A stretch of 64,000 bases of DNA. Origin: Capronia americana (taxonomy: Eukaryota > Ascomycota > Eurotiomycetes > Chaetothyriales > Herpotrichiellaceae). The position numbers and the translations under genes are program-made. Shown in pieces: positions 1 through 11,408 of the stretch. Under the pieces are notes generated by a model, which was given only the letters and a program-made list of their open reading frames with translations, had not been told where the DNA came from and made no database searches. The stretch lies in contig JADWQD010000006.1 of the NCBI GenBank assembly GCA_016110215.1, forward strand, positions 992,001 to 1,056,000, given 5' to 3'. Each line of letters begins with the position of its first letter. Position 1 is the first letter of the stretch.

Positions 1-1814
1 AGGCCGCTATTTTTGCCTGATGGCGGTATTTGTCTGGCGCGAGTCAGATGGGTGCATCGCAGATTGATCTGAAACTTACGCATGATTGAACCGTTTCCCC
101 AGATCCCAAGTTTCGATACCACAATTGTGTATGGTCGCGAAGGCCTGTTTGTTTCAGATTTTGGGATTCTACGGTGCTCGAAGTCGTGCTGAAAGCGCCC
201 AAACCGAATTGCTTATGGGTGGTGTGGTCGGTGGTCTTTTAATACAAGGACGTCAGTGGGAGTTGCACAGCCTCAGTGGCCAGCAGTGCAACCTTAAAAG
301 GTGAACTAGTGACAGATGCCGAATGAGATGATGAAGGATTGATGATGAAAATCAAGGAAATCGGGCGTAAACAGCGAAGTTCCATCCAGTCAAGTGGGCG
401 TTTGAGAGGAGAATCCTTGGCATACGAAGGAGAGATTGAAGGCATGCTGCAATGAGCCGGACCCAAACAATACGCGAGCAGCGATGTCGAAACGGGGGGT
501 GGCTTAAAATGAGATCATGACGGCGCTTTCAGCGAAGTCCAATCCTTGGGGCATGCCTTTCCCATCTGCACGATGACGGATCCCCGCCGCAAACAACCTG
601 TCGGGGCTTTGTTCTTGGACGTTCCTGGCGCCGATCAGTGGCTTTAGTGGCTGCTGCCGCATGAATACCCATTCCAGGTCAAGTCGATTTCATCCTCGAT
701 TGGGGTTGCAACTCGCCATTAGGCCAGGCAGAAGAGATACAATTATTTCTCACAAAGGCGCCCTCTGTATTCCGGGTGTTTCTGCTCAGGTTCTCGGCAG
801 CCGAACTGCTCGTTCTGCTGAGGGCGCTGCTGATGCCAAGCCGTCCAAGGAGTAGCTCCTTCAAAGCGCGGTCTGGGCGAAATGCAAGCGTGATTGCTTG
901 GGCGTTCTTGGTACGCTTAGAAGAGCTTTTCGGTCTTGGATTGAGCTTGAATCGACCAGAGAAATAATGGTGTTAGGCCAAGGCAACTGCAGCCCACTCG
1001 TCCACGGTCCCTCAATTCTCTCCAGTTCTGACCTGACTCCAAATACACCCGGCATCTCTACATTACGTACTCGTACTCGTAGTAGCCACGAAATCTGGAA
1101 TCAGCCACGAGCACAGCCACCGCCCACGATTGAACTTTCGATGCGCCACATTTTGTTTCTCAGCTGGCCAGGGGACTGGGCCTATCGAAGCCGCGTGAAA
1201 ATCCACGGGAATGCTCCGTCTTGCCGGGCACTGTGGCTCAATATTTCTTCGCCTTCAGAATCTAGGTACGCACTGAAATCAACGTAAACAAACTTGTCCC
1301 TCGCTCCCCCCAGTCTGACTTTGAGAATGTATCGGCCTCGCCTGCATGCTGGAGCGATCACACTTTTCAAATGCTAGACGAAGCCCACATCAAGCATGGT
1401 ACATTGCAACCTGTTGAACCAGGCACCAAAAGAACCACCATCTACCCGTCCGCGTATCCTCTTCCGGATGCTAACCCAGCCGACACGAAGCGTACCTTAA
1501 ATACCGAGTAGGGTGATTCAGTCTCCAGCGATACCATTTCTCGATAGCTCGTTACGAGATGCGCCCCTTTCCTGCCAAGAGACATTCATACTCGAACATT
1601 TCTACTCAAACAGGTTTGCCCGCCCCAAGAGACCGTATTCTTCTCCATCTATCACAGCCTTCGATTCACCCCGTATACGTGTACTGGAGAGCACAAACCT
1701 GATGCCCATGATCTGGAATACGGAACTTTCTAGAGAGAGAACTGTTAGACTCAATGAATAATTGGTGATTGCTATCAATACTGTCATGCTTTAACCTGAA
1801 TGCATTTTCGCTGA
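1..1814. other. Gene-free left end
   Basis: All reading frames here are short and none resembles a family I know. The stretch adjoins a clear pseudogene, so it may be decayed sequence, but I see no terminal repeats or transposase fragments. Confidence 0.4.
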
Positions 1815-2643
1815 TCAAAGCGAAGCTCCTGTCACTTGAAGCAGAAACGAACCATGCGTTGTTACGTTTCGTCGCATTGATATGTTGTCCATTTGGCCAG
1901 GTGCATATCCTCGCTGGTTGATGATGAGATTGATTCCCTGCTCACGCCATTGTGTTGTGTAGTGCGTCTGGCCGAAGACCCACCACTGCACTCCACTCAT
2001 CTGTTCTATACAAATGTATCAGCTAAAAGGCCTTCTTCGTTCATTGGATGGCTGCTTCCTTTTCTAACAGGCGCGTGCTAGGTGACAATAAGGATGCTTC
2101 TCGTATTGCCTACGCATTCCGAACGAGGGTTTATAAGGTTGATTTCATTCCGTAGTCAGTTCACGTCTCTCTCGTGCTCCTCGTTATACTGGTCGACGGT
2201 CCAGTCTTGTATTTACCGGAAATCGTTCACTTGTCGCTCGATTTCGGCCCGGTTCTGCGGCCTGATGTGTAACTAAAGAGTACATCCAAGGATTCACACA
2301 GACAGACTAACGCCCAGTCTACGTCGGTGAAGTTTGTCTTTTCCTCCTTTTTCAGCCTATAAGCGATAGCAAAACCCTCAGATCGTGGTATTCCATAGAA
2401 TCCATGGCTCCCCAGGACCAGACACACGGTGCCAAATTGGGCACATTGCGTCGTCAGGAAAGAAAGGTAACCATCGTAGTCTCGCAATCGACCAATGTGG
2501 CCTCCGAGGATCAGACAAGGGACGTCGACAGGAACCTGGAAGGTCTTGTATTGGTTTCCGACTTCAAGGTGAAGTTCGGACATTATTTGAACTCGTAAGG
2601 ATCCTCGATCGAGGGATTTTAAGACGTTCTTGTAGTTGAGCAT
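1815..2643 (-). pseudogene. Calcineurin-like metallophosphoesterase pseudogene
   Basis: Read on the minus strand, the order of a fungal calcineurin-like phosphoesterase can be followed: an MSELHLEVG start near 2580, GGHIGRL near 2499, LVLGSHGFYG near 2405, then in another frame an IQDWTVDQ block near 2210, VT-stop-HAP near 2080, and after a further frame change WWVFGQTHYTT near 1970. Live members carry D/N/H metal ligands in GDxxR, GNHE, VTHHAP and GHTH. Here these read GH, GSHG, stop-HAP and GQTH. In-frame stops lie at 2213-2215 (TAA) and 2078-2080 (TAG), with at least two frame changes. The changes include G-to-C and A-to-G types, so this is ordinary decay and not the C-to-T pattern of RIP. 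Upstream exons were not identified. Confidence 0.75.
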
Positions 2644-3462
2644 GCCTAGATTGGCTATGGGTGACAGTCATGTTGGACGAACTGTCAAACCGCCGTCTAG
2701 AGGTTGAAGTGAAGTGGTGACCTTGATGTTAAGCCGTGGGCGCCCAGATAGAAGTTACTGGCTACCAAGCGGATGTCGTGCCAGGGTTTTACTTAGCTAG
2801 TACAGTGTACTTTTAGACAGTGTGCTGCATGTAGGGACGAATCCTTCGACCCATGTGAAGAGGCTGACATCGAGTTGTGCGTTTCCAACTCGCACTTCAG
2901 GGACCAGAGCAGGCACTGCACTCTTCTACTCTCCTCGAAACAGCATCCCCTTGCATTCCTAAGATACGGAGACAAAGTCTTCAGCAAAACAGTAAGGATA
3001 TTTGACGAAGTCCACTTATCACCAAGCACGTCCCAGGGGCAGCGAAAGATAATGGTTTCATGACTGACCGGGCCTCAGGGAAAGAAGGAAAGCTTGAAGC
3101 TACTGGATGACGTAGACGCTGCTATTGCGGTCGAATTGCTGCTCCGTACTCGGTAGGGGAGGAAATCACCGTGGCCTATCAGGGAGAAGTGATGTTCCCT
3201 CATTTCCGTTTCTCGTTTCGAGAGGTCAACAGGAAGCTATGCATCGCAATCACCGCACAGCTACTTGGGGTTGTTGTTCGTAGACTCCTCACTACTATCT
3301 TGATGCGATCTATGGCACGTGGCTGAGGATGCCGTTACACTCGAGATTTCCGAGTCAACTAAATGTATGCTGGCGTGAACCTGCTGCACCTAAAAGCGGC
3401 TTTGCCAGTGTGTCAGGGGACGAGTAGGGTCCTGGTCAAAAGCAGAAACGGATTTGGCCTAT
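2644..3462. other. Gap between pseudogene and tRNA lysidine synthetase gene
   Basis: No intact gene is visible. A short plus-strand stretch near 3135-3225 reads like the end of a SET domain (GEEITVAYQ), but it has no supporting flanks. The rest shows no recognisable signal. Confidence 0.35.
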
Positions 3463-5452
3463 ATGGCGCATGTGATTGGGAATCGAATGCACAATGCTGA
3501 CCAGAGATTGGCTCCCGCAGTCCGCGGCTTCCTCAAAAGCATCTGGAACAAGCATGAGCTGGAGATAGGCAGAAGAAAGGCTATTCCTATCGGTATGTAC
3601 TAGCATCGTTGACATGGCTGTCCTTCTCACATTTTCAGGCGTTTGCGTTAGCGGAGGCCCTGATTCTATGGCGTTGGCTTTTTTGCTCAAGCAACTCTCA
3701 CTGAGATCCGACGATATAATGACCAGGCCGGTGGCATTTATCGTTAATCATAATGCCAGGAAAGAAAGTAGCGAGGAAGCTCAGTATGTTGGCTTCCAGC
3801 TTCGGAACCTTGGTGGGAAACGCCGTCCCTTCTCAAGGGCAATTTGCTCACGATTGACAGGGATTGAAAGCGATATCCTTGAGATGCAATGGCCCGCCAC
3901 CAGTGATCCTGGAAGCCTCCCCGACTTCGAAATGCAAGCGCGCCGAGGTCGTTATCGCTTGATCGCTGAGGCGGCCATTCGAAGAAAGATCAACCACATC
4001 TTTCTTGGACATCACCAGGATGATCAGGTTGAGACGATTCTCATGCGGCTCATACGCAACTCGAACGACTCCTTTCTTGGTCGTCAAGGCATACATGAGC
4101 ACGGCACTATACCTTGCTGCGAAGACATCAGCGGAGCACAGATGGCTATTCAGTACACCAGCTTTGGAGCCTGGTTGCGTGATGCTGGCGAAGGTCACAT
4201 GGCAAGCAAACATTCAGGTAACGATGTTGACGCCCACGAAGAGAAGACAATTGCACTCTGTTCTAGTGGTCTCCAGATGCACCGACCGCTTTTGGCGTTC
4301 CCCAAAGCTGCTATCCTCCAATTTTGCGATACAAATGGCATTCCGTATGTCCTTGATAAGACCAATTTCAATCCGACATTGACTTTACGAAACGCTGTCC
4401 GCCACCTGAGGACCAATTACGCCCTACCAAGAGCATTGCAAGGACCCTCGATACTAGAGCTCCAGAGAAGGGCCCAAAGTTTTGCGGAATCTCTTGCCGT
4501 ACGAGGAGAGTCGATCCTGCGGATGATGACGATAGATGTCTTTGATCTACGGTCTGGCCGCATGACTGTCTGTCTCTCACCGCATTTCCATTCCTCATGT
4601 GAAGCCGATCCGGAAGCGGGCGGGTATGCTTTGGCGAGGTTGACAAGTGTGGTGAGTCCACAGTCGAAAGACGACGCCGAGCCAACTCTTGTGCCTCAAC
4701 GTAATCTCAGGGAATTCCTTGAGAGGAACCAGCGAAGTGGGCGAGAGCAAATCACCATACAACAGGTCTTACTCGAGAAAAGTGAGAATATACCGACGAA
4801 AATCCGGTACAAGGTCAAGACTGACCTCGGAAAGAATGAAAGCGAAGGTGACCATCGCTCGCTTCAGAGGGATTGGCGAAGCACGGTTTGGACGCTGTCG
4901 CGGCCGCCTATGCGGGAAAAGGAGCTTCGCCTTGCCTCGATGGCTTTCAGTCAACCCAAACGATGTGAGATTGTGGAAGGGAAAGATCCCAGCGACCATG
5001 GCTGGAATTATTCCGTCGAAGAGAGCAAGAAAATTGGATTCTGGTCATCGTGGCTGCTGTGGGATCATCGATACTGGATTCGCGTGCGGGCTGACAGTGT
5101 CGAACGCCTTTCAAGGATTCGTATTCGCACTTACTCCGAGTCTGACGTACAAAGGGTGTACGAAATGCTCGAAGACGGAAGAGACGACTTCCGAGCAATG
5201 CTAGCGGAGTCGGCGCCAGGCAAATCCAGATTTACAATCCCCGTTCTGACGTTCGACCGACTTGTTTCGGTGTTTCCAACCCTGAACGTGGTGGTGGAGA
5301 AGTCAAAACCCGCCGTTGGAACCAGACTGTCACACCAGACAATCTTGGACTGGGAGGTCTGCTATAAGACGCTTGACCTGCCGTTTATCAAGAATCAGGT
5401 TGCGACGATCGAATGGAGGAATGCAGACTTGAGTTGCCATGCAAGCGCCTGA
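3463..5452 (+). CDS. tRNA(Ile)-lysidine synthetase (TilS/MesJ family)
   Basis: Two exons, 3463-3592 and 3639-5452, joined over a 46-bp intron (GTATGT...TTCAG), give 647 residues. The PP-loop ATP-pyrophosphatase motif SGGPDS lies at residues 48-53, directly after the junction, so the first exon is needed for an intact nucleotide loop. Further family signatures follow: an LGHHQDDQVETILMR block, RPLLAFPKAAIL, and DKTNFNPTLTLRNAVRHLR. The enzyme attaches lysine to C34 of isoleucine tRNA(CAU). In fungi the expected substrate is the organellar tRNA, but I cannot call a clear targeting peptide. The C-terminal half is less conserved. The first in-frame ATG after an upstream stop at 3391-3393 was taken as the start. 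It borders a decayed region but is itself intact. Confidence 0.85.
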
Positions 5453-5954
5453 CTGGGTTCGCAAAGTGCCCGGAAAGACAGAAGAAAGCCCAAGATATGG
5501 AGATTTCGCGCCGGGCAATAATCCGCGCCGTGGACCTCACATGGAGTCCTCTCGCATTCTGGTGTCGGGAATACCCCAAATGAAGTGGACATGCACATGC
5601 CAACCCTAGGTGAATACGTCCTACGGATTGCATGACCGGTGGAAGACGAGAGGTTCAATGCGCAACATCCAGTACGAGTATCCCAGGCATAGGAGCTGAC
5701 GCTCGCCCGAGGGAACACCGAGCAGTCAGCCGAGCAGACAGCCGCAAATATCCAATCACAACACTCCTCAAGCGTCCTCTCTCACTTTGCTCCCCACCCG
5801 GGGGTGAAAGGCTTCGTCATGGTAGCCCAGCAAACGCGGAGAGAAAGTGGAGATAGGCTTCCTCGGCCAAAAGCGAGAGGCTATATAAATCCGAACATCT
5901 TACCTTCGTACCGAGTGTCTGTTGAAGCATTTCACCGCATGTATCAACATCGCG
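5453..5954. other. Intergenic with promoter of the dioxygenase gene
   Basis: The only signal seen is a TATA box near the right end. Confidence 0.4.
5882..5889 (+). promoter_or_regulatory. TATA box of 2OG dioxygenase gene
   Basis: TATATAAA lies 73 bp before the chosen ATG. Initiation about 30 bp downstream would leave only about 10 nt before the ATG at 5922 but about 43 nt before 5955, which favours the latter start. Confidence 0.55.
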
Positions 5955-7173
5955 ATGGCGTCCCAACAAGTCGAAGCGTTTTCTGCGCCGAAGCAGACAT
6001 ACGAGAATGCTCCGCCCTTTCCAGATAATGTGCCGACAGCACCTCTTCTCCGTCTTTCACTTGCCAAATTGCTTGACCGAGATCCCGCGGAATTGAACCG
6101 CTTCGTGCGGGCTTGTGAGGATCTGGGCTTTTTCTACCTTGATCTTTCTGGCCCAGGAGACTCTATTCTCGCCGACGCTGATCAACTTTTCCAAGTCGGC
6201 GAGAAGTTGTTTGACCTTCCACTGGAAGAGAAGAAGCAATATGATTTCCAGCAGAGGAAATCCTACTTCGGGTATAAGGGATACGGCGCCAATGTGGTTG
6301 ACAAAGACGGCAACCTCGATCGCAACGAGTTCTACAATGTGAGTACTCCATAGTAACTCAACCGTGCGCGATTCGTGACAACAAGCAGGTGTCCAAAGAC
6401 GACATGTTTGGGCTCATGGAACCCCTACCAGCGCCAGAAGTCCTGAGCTCAAGACGGCCACTCCTGAAATCATTCATGTCCTCAGCCCACGGTATAGTCA
6501 CACTTGTTCTCGAACTCCTCAACGATCACCTGCAGCTACCACCCAACACGTTGCAGAACATGCATCGTCTCGAGGGCCGAGCTGGGGATCAAGTCCGATT
6601 TATTAAGGCGCCACCGCAACCAATGGACGACCGACGAACGGCGCTGGGCGAACATACCGACTTTGGAAGCGTAACTGTCCTTTTCAACCGGCTCGGCGGT
6701 TTGCAAGTCCTTCCACCAGGCCGTGACGCGCAGTGGTGCTACGTCAAACCACTCCCGTAAGTATTTCTCTAAGAGTCCGATTGTCACCATACGGTTGTTC
6801 CTGAATGTTGACTGGAAAATACAGAAACCACGCCATCATCAACCTCGGAGATGCCATGGTGAAGTTTACCAACGGCCTTCTTCGGTCGAACATCCACCGC
6901 GTCGTTGCCCCACCAGGGGAGCAGGCGAAGTATACACGGTACTCACTGGTGTACTTCAATAGGCCGGAGAACGACGTGAAACTCAAGCGACTGGAAGGGA
7001 GCGAGAAGATTCCCCCGCTAGAGGAAGGGACTGCCGAAGAGGATATTAACAGCAATGACTGGATCCTCAGACGGGCACTGGGACACCGGATCGAATTGTT
7101 TGGGAAGGATGCGGCATCGAACTTTGAGAAGATCAGGGGTACGGAGAGTATTAGCCAAAGGGCTTACTTGTAA
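5955..7173 (+). CDS. 2-oxoglutarate/Fe(II)-dependent dioxygenase (isopenicillin N synthase-like)
   Basis: Three exons (5955-6338, 6389-6756, 6825-7173) give 366 residues. The introns are 50 and 68 bp with GTGAGT and GTAAGT donors. The N-terminal DIOX_N segment contains RACEDLGFFYLDL. The iron triad is H217 and D219 (GEHTDFGSVTVL) with H275 (SNIHRVV), and R289 in RYSLVYF is the expected 2-oxoglutarate carboxylate contact. The fold and length match plant and fungal soluble oxygenases that hydroxylate or desaturate small molecules. The substrate cannot be read from sequence. No signal peptide is seen, so it is probably cytosolic. No biosynthetic partner genes are adjacent. An in-frame ATG at 5922 would add 11 residues, but the TATA position argues against it. 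Confidence 0.88.
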
Positions 7174-7539
7174 GACTGGGTGGGAGCGTCTGTAAAGATT
7201 TATTGAGTCATTCATTTCAATGGAGCATTGAGGTTACGAAGAGATTGTCTTGTCAACTGTGAAGTGAGTCAAGCCGAAATGCGGAGGGGGTGGCCGATGA
7301 CTGAATGCTGCCTGCCTCATTGCCCAAAGAGGTATAGCTTTTCCGCGCACGAAGTGAATTTTGTTAACTATTATTTTCCCCAGCCTACCAGCAATCACGG
7401 GAGCATCTTGCTACATTGAAGGGAAGACTCCCACAGCACATCTAGCAAGCGATCTTCTTTATCAGTCTACTTGTATGTATATGCCTTCTTGTCCCTCTCA
7501 TGATACGTCCAAAATTCGCCTTCAGGTCCCGGTGCGGTC
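7174..7539. other. Short intergenic region
   Basis: Spacer between the dioxygenase stop and the RRN3 start. No feature recognised. Confidence 0.4.
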
Positions 7540-9615
7540 ATGATAGCCCCGCGCCAAAAGGCCCATCGGCCTGCGCTTCCATCCAGCATTTCGACTCCTT
7601 CTCTTCCTCCCAAATCATCAAGACCTCAACCGTTGACGAGACGAACGACGTTGAAACGATCCCTCGACGAGAGCAATGTCATGGATGTCCCTTCGAGCCC
7701 CTCAAAACGCTCTCGCGTGACCTTCGATTCAGATGTTGAGATAGTGTCTGCGGACGATGACGAAGACCTTGACCCTCTTGTCGTCAGAGAGCAAGTTCGC
7801 AGAGCGATTGAAAGACATCGACTCAGGGAAGATGAAGCGTACGAGAGGATCAAGGGCTATTTCATCACCTCACCTGACAAGTCAAATGCACCCTCCACCA
7901 AGACTCTCAGATTGCACCTTCACGCCCTGCTGGCCAACGTCACATCGCTCGACAAAGATTGTAGTGGCCTCGTGAATGCTATTTTATACAGCGAATGGAT
8001 TGGAAGAGAGGAGCAATACTACGCGCTTTTTGTCCGATTCCTGAACAACCTCGCTGCGGCGCAGCGCGGATATCAGTCGAAGATAATGTCCATGTTGGTC
8101 GACTTGCTTGGGCCCCAGAAAACACGACGAGTTCAAGGCATAGGCCCTGTCAGACAGCCAAAGATCCATCGGCGTGTCCTGCAAGCTATCCAGCACATCG
8201 CCCACAACGTCCCCTCATCACCCTCCGCACTCGCCGATCGAATCGCCGCACGCCTGGAGTTCGATTTCCAAAAGGGCGAGGAGCGAATGACATACATCCG
8301 CAATTTCATGGAGATGATCAACTATGTGCCAGAGCTTACATCCGAAATCTTGAACTTGGTGCTGCGAGAGCTTATCAAGCTGGATGTGGCCGTGCAGGTG
8401 GACCTGGATGAAGAGGAGGAGGACGCCGAAGATGACTTGCTCAGCCACATGTCATCTTCACAAACGCTCATCCCAGGCTCTTCGCAGGACATGCTCAAGG
8501 GTGGACTGGGTGACCAGAGCGATGATGCAAGCACAACCGACGAGTCAGATATGGAAGAGGACGAAAATGACGATGCCGCCACCGTTCGTCGACGGAAATT
8601 GAAAGAAGACATCAAGCAGGTCGACTTGATCATGGACATTCTGTTCCAGTACTATGCTAGACTCACCGCCTCGACGACTCTACAGACACGGGACAGCACC
8701 ATCGAACAGATCATTTCTCAATTCCACACTCAAATTCTCCCGACATACCGAGCCCGACACCCACAGTTCCTAGTCTTCCACTTCGCCCAAGCCGATCCTA
8801 TCATTGTCGACCGATTCGTCACGTCTTGCGTGGCAGTGCTTGTTGACAAGAAGCAACCACATCATCTTCGACACAGCGCTGCTGCTTACTTCTCCGGCTT
8901 TGTGGGTCGCGGTGCGCATGTCTCCCCGCAAGTGGTCCAAGACTGTCTGGAATTATTGTGTGACCATTTGACCATCCTGCGCAAGTCTTATGAACCCGGC
9001 TGTCGCGGCCCAGACCTCAAGCGGTATGGTGATTTTTACGCCGCATTCCAAGCGATCCTCTACATCTTCTGCTTCCGGTGGCGGGACATCGCGTCCTCCA
9101 GCTCCGATGACGAATCCGACTTCGAAGTTGACGAAGAAGAAGTGGAGACCTTCCACTTCCCCGAGTCGTTGCGCGAATCGCTCCGAGCAGCCATGTATTC
9201 GCCGCTCAACCCTCTACGCGTGTGCACTCCAGTGATCGTCGAGCAATTCGCGAAGCTCACGCACGCCTTACAGCTCTTCTACATCTATCCCAAGCTGGAA
9301 GAGAATAGGCATGTGCGAGTGACGACTCATTGGCGCGGCATGTCCGACTTGGCCATCAGCAACCCCGAGAGAGACTTGAGCTGGGTTGGAGATAACGGCA
9401 TACTTGAAGGCTACTTTCCCTACGACCCATATCATCTCCCGATCAGCAAGCACTGGATCGAGGGTGACTATGTCGCGTGGAAGGGCATCGCCGGTGAAGA
9501 GGCTGAAGATACGGATTCTGAGGATGACGAAGGCATGGATGTCACAGGGTTGGACGATGATGATGTGGAAAACGACGACGACGAAGAGTTTGATCAGGAA
9601 TTTCATGGAGAATGA
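7540..9615 (+). CDS. RRN3: RNA polymerase I-specific transcription initiation factor RRN3
   Basis: A single 691-residue exon. RRN3 bridges RNA polymerase I to the rDNA promoter-bound core factor and is needed for rRNA synthesis in the nucleolus. Family features are a basic/Ser-Pro N-terminus, a HEAT-like helical body, the acidic serine-rich insert (about residues 290-350: DEEEEDAEDD, then SDMEEDENDDAA), and the conserved tail containing FPYDPYHLPISKHWIEGDYVAW in two parts (FPYDPYHLP, then WIEGDYVAW). The C-terminus is strongly acidic (about residues 650-691). The acidic insert is where phosphorylation regulates the factor in other species. The length is a little above yeast RRN3. No intron is needed to explain the reading frame. 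Confidence 0.92.
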   Translation: MIAPRQKAHRPALPSSISTPSLPPKSSRPQPLTRRTTLKRSLDESNVMDVPSSPSKRSRVTFDSDVEIVSADDDEDLDPLVVREQVRRAIERHRLREDEAYERIKGYFITSPDKSNAPSTKTLRLHLHALLANVTSLDKDCSGLVNAILYSEWIGREEQYYALFVRFLNNLAAAQRGYQSKIMSMLVDLLGPQKTRRVQGIGPVRQPKIHRRVLQAIQHIAHNVPSSPSALADRIAARLEFDFQKGEERMTYIRNFMEMINYVPELTSEILNLVLRELIKLDVAVQVDLDEEEEDAEDDLLSHMSSSQTLIPGSSQDMLKGGLGDQSDDASTTDESDMEEDENDDAATVRRRKLKEDIKQVDLIMDILFQYYARLTASTTLQTRDSTIEQIISQFHTQILPTYRARHPQFLVFHFAQADPIIVDRFVTSCVAVLVDKKQPHHLRHSAAAYFSGFVGRGAHVSPQVVQDCLELLCDHLTILRKSYEPGCRGPDLKRYGDFYAAFQAILYIFCFRWRDIASSSSDDESDFEVDEEEVETFHFPESLRESLRAAMYSPLNPLRVCTPVIVEQFAKLTHALQLFYIYPKLEENRHVRVTTHWRGMSDLAISNPERDLSWVGDNGILEGYFPYDPYHLPISKHWIEGDYVAWKGIAGEEAEDTDSEDDEGMDVTGLDDDDVENDDDEEFDQEFHGE

Positions 9616-10369
9616 AGTGTGTCCTACGATTCTAAGGCCACTTACCATGACACAAATCGCCACTGCGCAAGACCGACACATCCATCAGTTTCACGATTAT
9701 TGCAGCCATAGCTGCGGCTAATGAGCACGACGACGTTTAGGACAGTGCACTACTACTGTTTCATTCCTATGTTTGAGCGTTCAAGCGATACCAAGGTCCG
9801 AAAAATGTTTGCATACAAGAGCGGAGGACATCTAGAAACCAAAAAGTCATGGCGCCAGGATGGGTCAGGTTATTCCCTGTTTGACCCGAGATAGATTTAT
9901 TCTAGGATTGACGCTCTCATGATGCAAGCTGTACATGTCTGAAAGATGCACACTCTCTTTTTGCTTATGGATCTTTTCTCAGGTCGCCGTCTTGTTAGCA
10001 TAGCCAAGCCGGCGACCGGGGCGCGGAAATCGTTTCCGTTCCAAGGCTTCTGCTCGAGACAACAACTTGGCCTCTCCCACGTCAGGACCATCTCTGCACC
10101 AGAGCACTCTGTAGCGAGTAGTAGTCTTGGTGAAGTAGGCTGCACTTTACAAACGGAGCTAGAGTCCAGAGTCGCAGATACGGCACCCGTGATCAATGAG
10201 ACCACCTGTCTTGAATTCAACGATGCTCTCATAAGTACCTACCAGCCTTTCCACCCCACTAAGCCCCCCCGTTCAAGTGAATCGAGTGCGTTATAGAATG
10301 ATGGGCAAAAGCTCCAGCTCTGGACGGGAAAGCTCCAGCTTTTTCGGGTTCTGGCAATTCTTCGCCACC
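9616..10369. other. Intergenic region
   Basis: RRN3 3' flank and promoter of the SIMPL gene. No further feature supported. Confidence 0.4.
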
Positions 10370-11260
10370 ATGGTTGCGTCGTCTTACTTGAAGCAAACGA
10401 TCATCACCGTGCTCTGCGTGCTGGGAATCCCATCGTACCTATCAGCCCCGAAACCCATCTCCGTCCACCTGGAGGGACAGTCCAGTATCAGTGTCCCTGC
10501 GAACCGAGCGCTCGTATCTCTCCGTATCTACGCCGAGGGACCGAAGCAGGAGAAAGTGGCCGATGAGGTCCGCAAGACGGCCGACGACATTCTGTCCACG
10601 CTGAGACCGCTCGTCCAAGTGGCTCTACCGCCAAACAACACCACGACCACGAATACGAATACGACCACTACTCTCGAAGGAGACGGTGAACCTCCCATCG
10701 TCGACCTCTCCGTAACGACGTTCCGCTCGTACTCCTGGCTTAAACCGGGCTCGTCGATCCTCTCCCGGGACGCCCCGCAGTACGAATCCTCGATGGAAAT
10801 CGAAGCCGAGTTTCGGCACTTCGATGTCCTCGGCCTCCTGCTCGCCCAGGTCTCCAAGCAGCCTGCCGTGTCCGTGCAGCGCCTGAAATGGACAATCGAC
10901 AATGCCACCAAGAAGCAGCTCTTCACCAAAGTGCGCTCTGAAGCCATGGTCGACGCGCTCGACAAGGTCCGTGCGTACGTCAGGCCTTTGGGCATGGATA
11001 AGGTCCGCGCCATCAAGTTCTCCGAGGACCGCGTGCGGAGCCGGGACGTGGTCATGGCGGATCTGGGCCGCGTGAGCTATCAGCATGACGAACTCGACTA
11101 CGATCAGATGAGTTATGGCGCCATGAAAGAGGAGGCCACGGAGGCGACTGAGGCGTTCGGATTGGAGCCGAGGACGCTGGAGATTGTCGCGCAGATCGAC
11201 GGCGAGTTTTGCGCCTGGAAGACTGGCTTGGAGGCCTGGTTTAGGAGGGGCGGCGTTTGA
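10370..11260 (+). CDS. SIMPL-domain (DUF541) membrane-anchored protein
   Basis: A single exon of 296 residues from the ATG at 10370, chosen for its near-perfect Kozak context (GCCACCATGG). In-frame ATGs at 10298 and 10301 would add up to 24 Ser-rich residues. A hydrophobic signal or anchor segment (about residues 8-27) is followed by ISVHLEGQSSISVPANRALVSL, the typical SIMPL/DUF541 opening (here read as two shorter blocks), and by a C-terminal half with alternating strands and helices. A Thr/Asn-rich linker (about residues 87-101) interrupts the domain. SIMPL proteins are known mainly from bacterial envelopes and a mammalian NF-kB pathway protein; the fungal role is unknown. The predicted location is the secretory pathway or a membrane. 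Confidence 0.75.
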   Translation: MVASSYLKQTIITVLCVLGIPSYLSAPKPISVHLEGQSSISVPANRALVSLRIYAEGPKQEKVADEVRKTADDILSTLRPLVQVALPPNNTTTTNTNTTTTLEGDGEPPIVDLSVTTFRSYSWLKPGSSILSRDAPQYESSMEIEAEFRHFDVLGLLLAQVSKQPAVSVQRLKWTIDNATKKQLFTKVRSEAMVDALDKVRAYVRPLGMDKVRAIKFSEDRVRSRDVVMADLGRVSYQHDELDYDQMSYGAMKEEATEATEAFGLEPRTLEIVAQIDGEFCAWKTGLEAWFRRGGV

Positions 11261-11284
11261 TGATGCCTCCGGTCGATCAATTGC

Positions 11285-11305
11285 GTGTGTGTGTGTGTGT
11301 GTGTG
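11285..11305. repeat. (GT)10 microsatellite
   Basis: An uninterrupted GT dinucleotide run 24 bp after the SIMPL stop codon, probably within its 3' UTR. Confidence 0.9.
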
Positions 11306-11391
11306 CTCATAGGTTATGTACGATGCTCATGTGAAAAAGGTCTTGGTGAGGAGCGGCAAGAGGTGAGAAACAATGGCGTGTCGGACTTGAC

Positions 11392-11408
11392 AGGAGGAGG
11401 AGGAGGAG
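11392..11408. repeat. AGG trinucleotide run
   Basis: Five to six tandem AGG units in the intergenic region. Confidence 0.85.

Noticed and set aside
1815..2643. RIP (repeat-induced point mutation) as the cause of the pseudogene
   Set aside because: Visible lesions include transversions and frameshifts, not a C-to-T/G-to-A bias, and no second copy is present in the window.
3135..3225. SET-domain-like fragment (GEEITVAYQ) on the plus strand
   Set aside because: Only about 10 residues match and no NHxCxPN partner or open flank exists. It could be a relic but cannot be supported.
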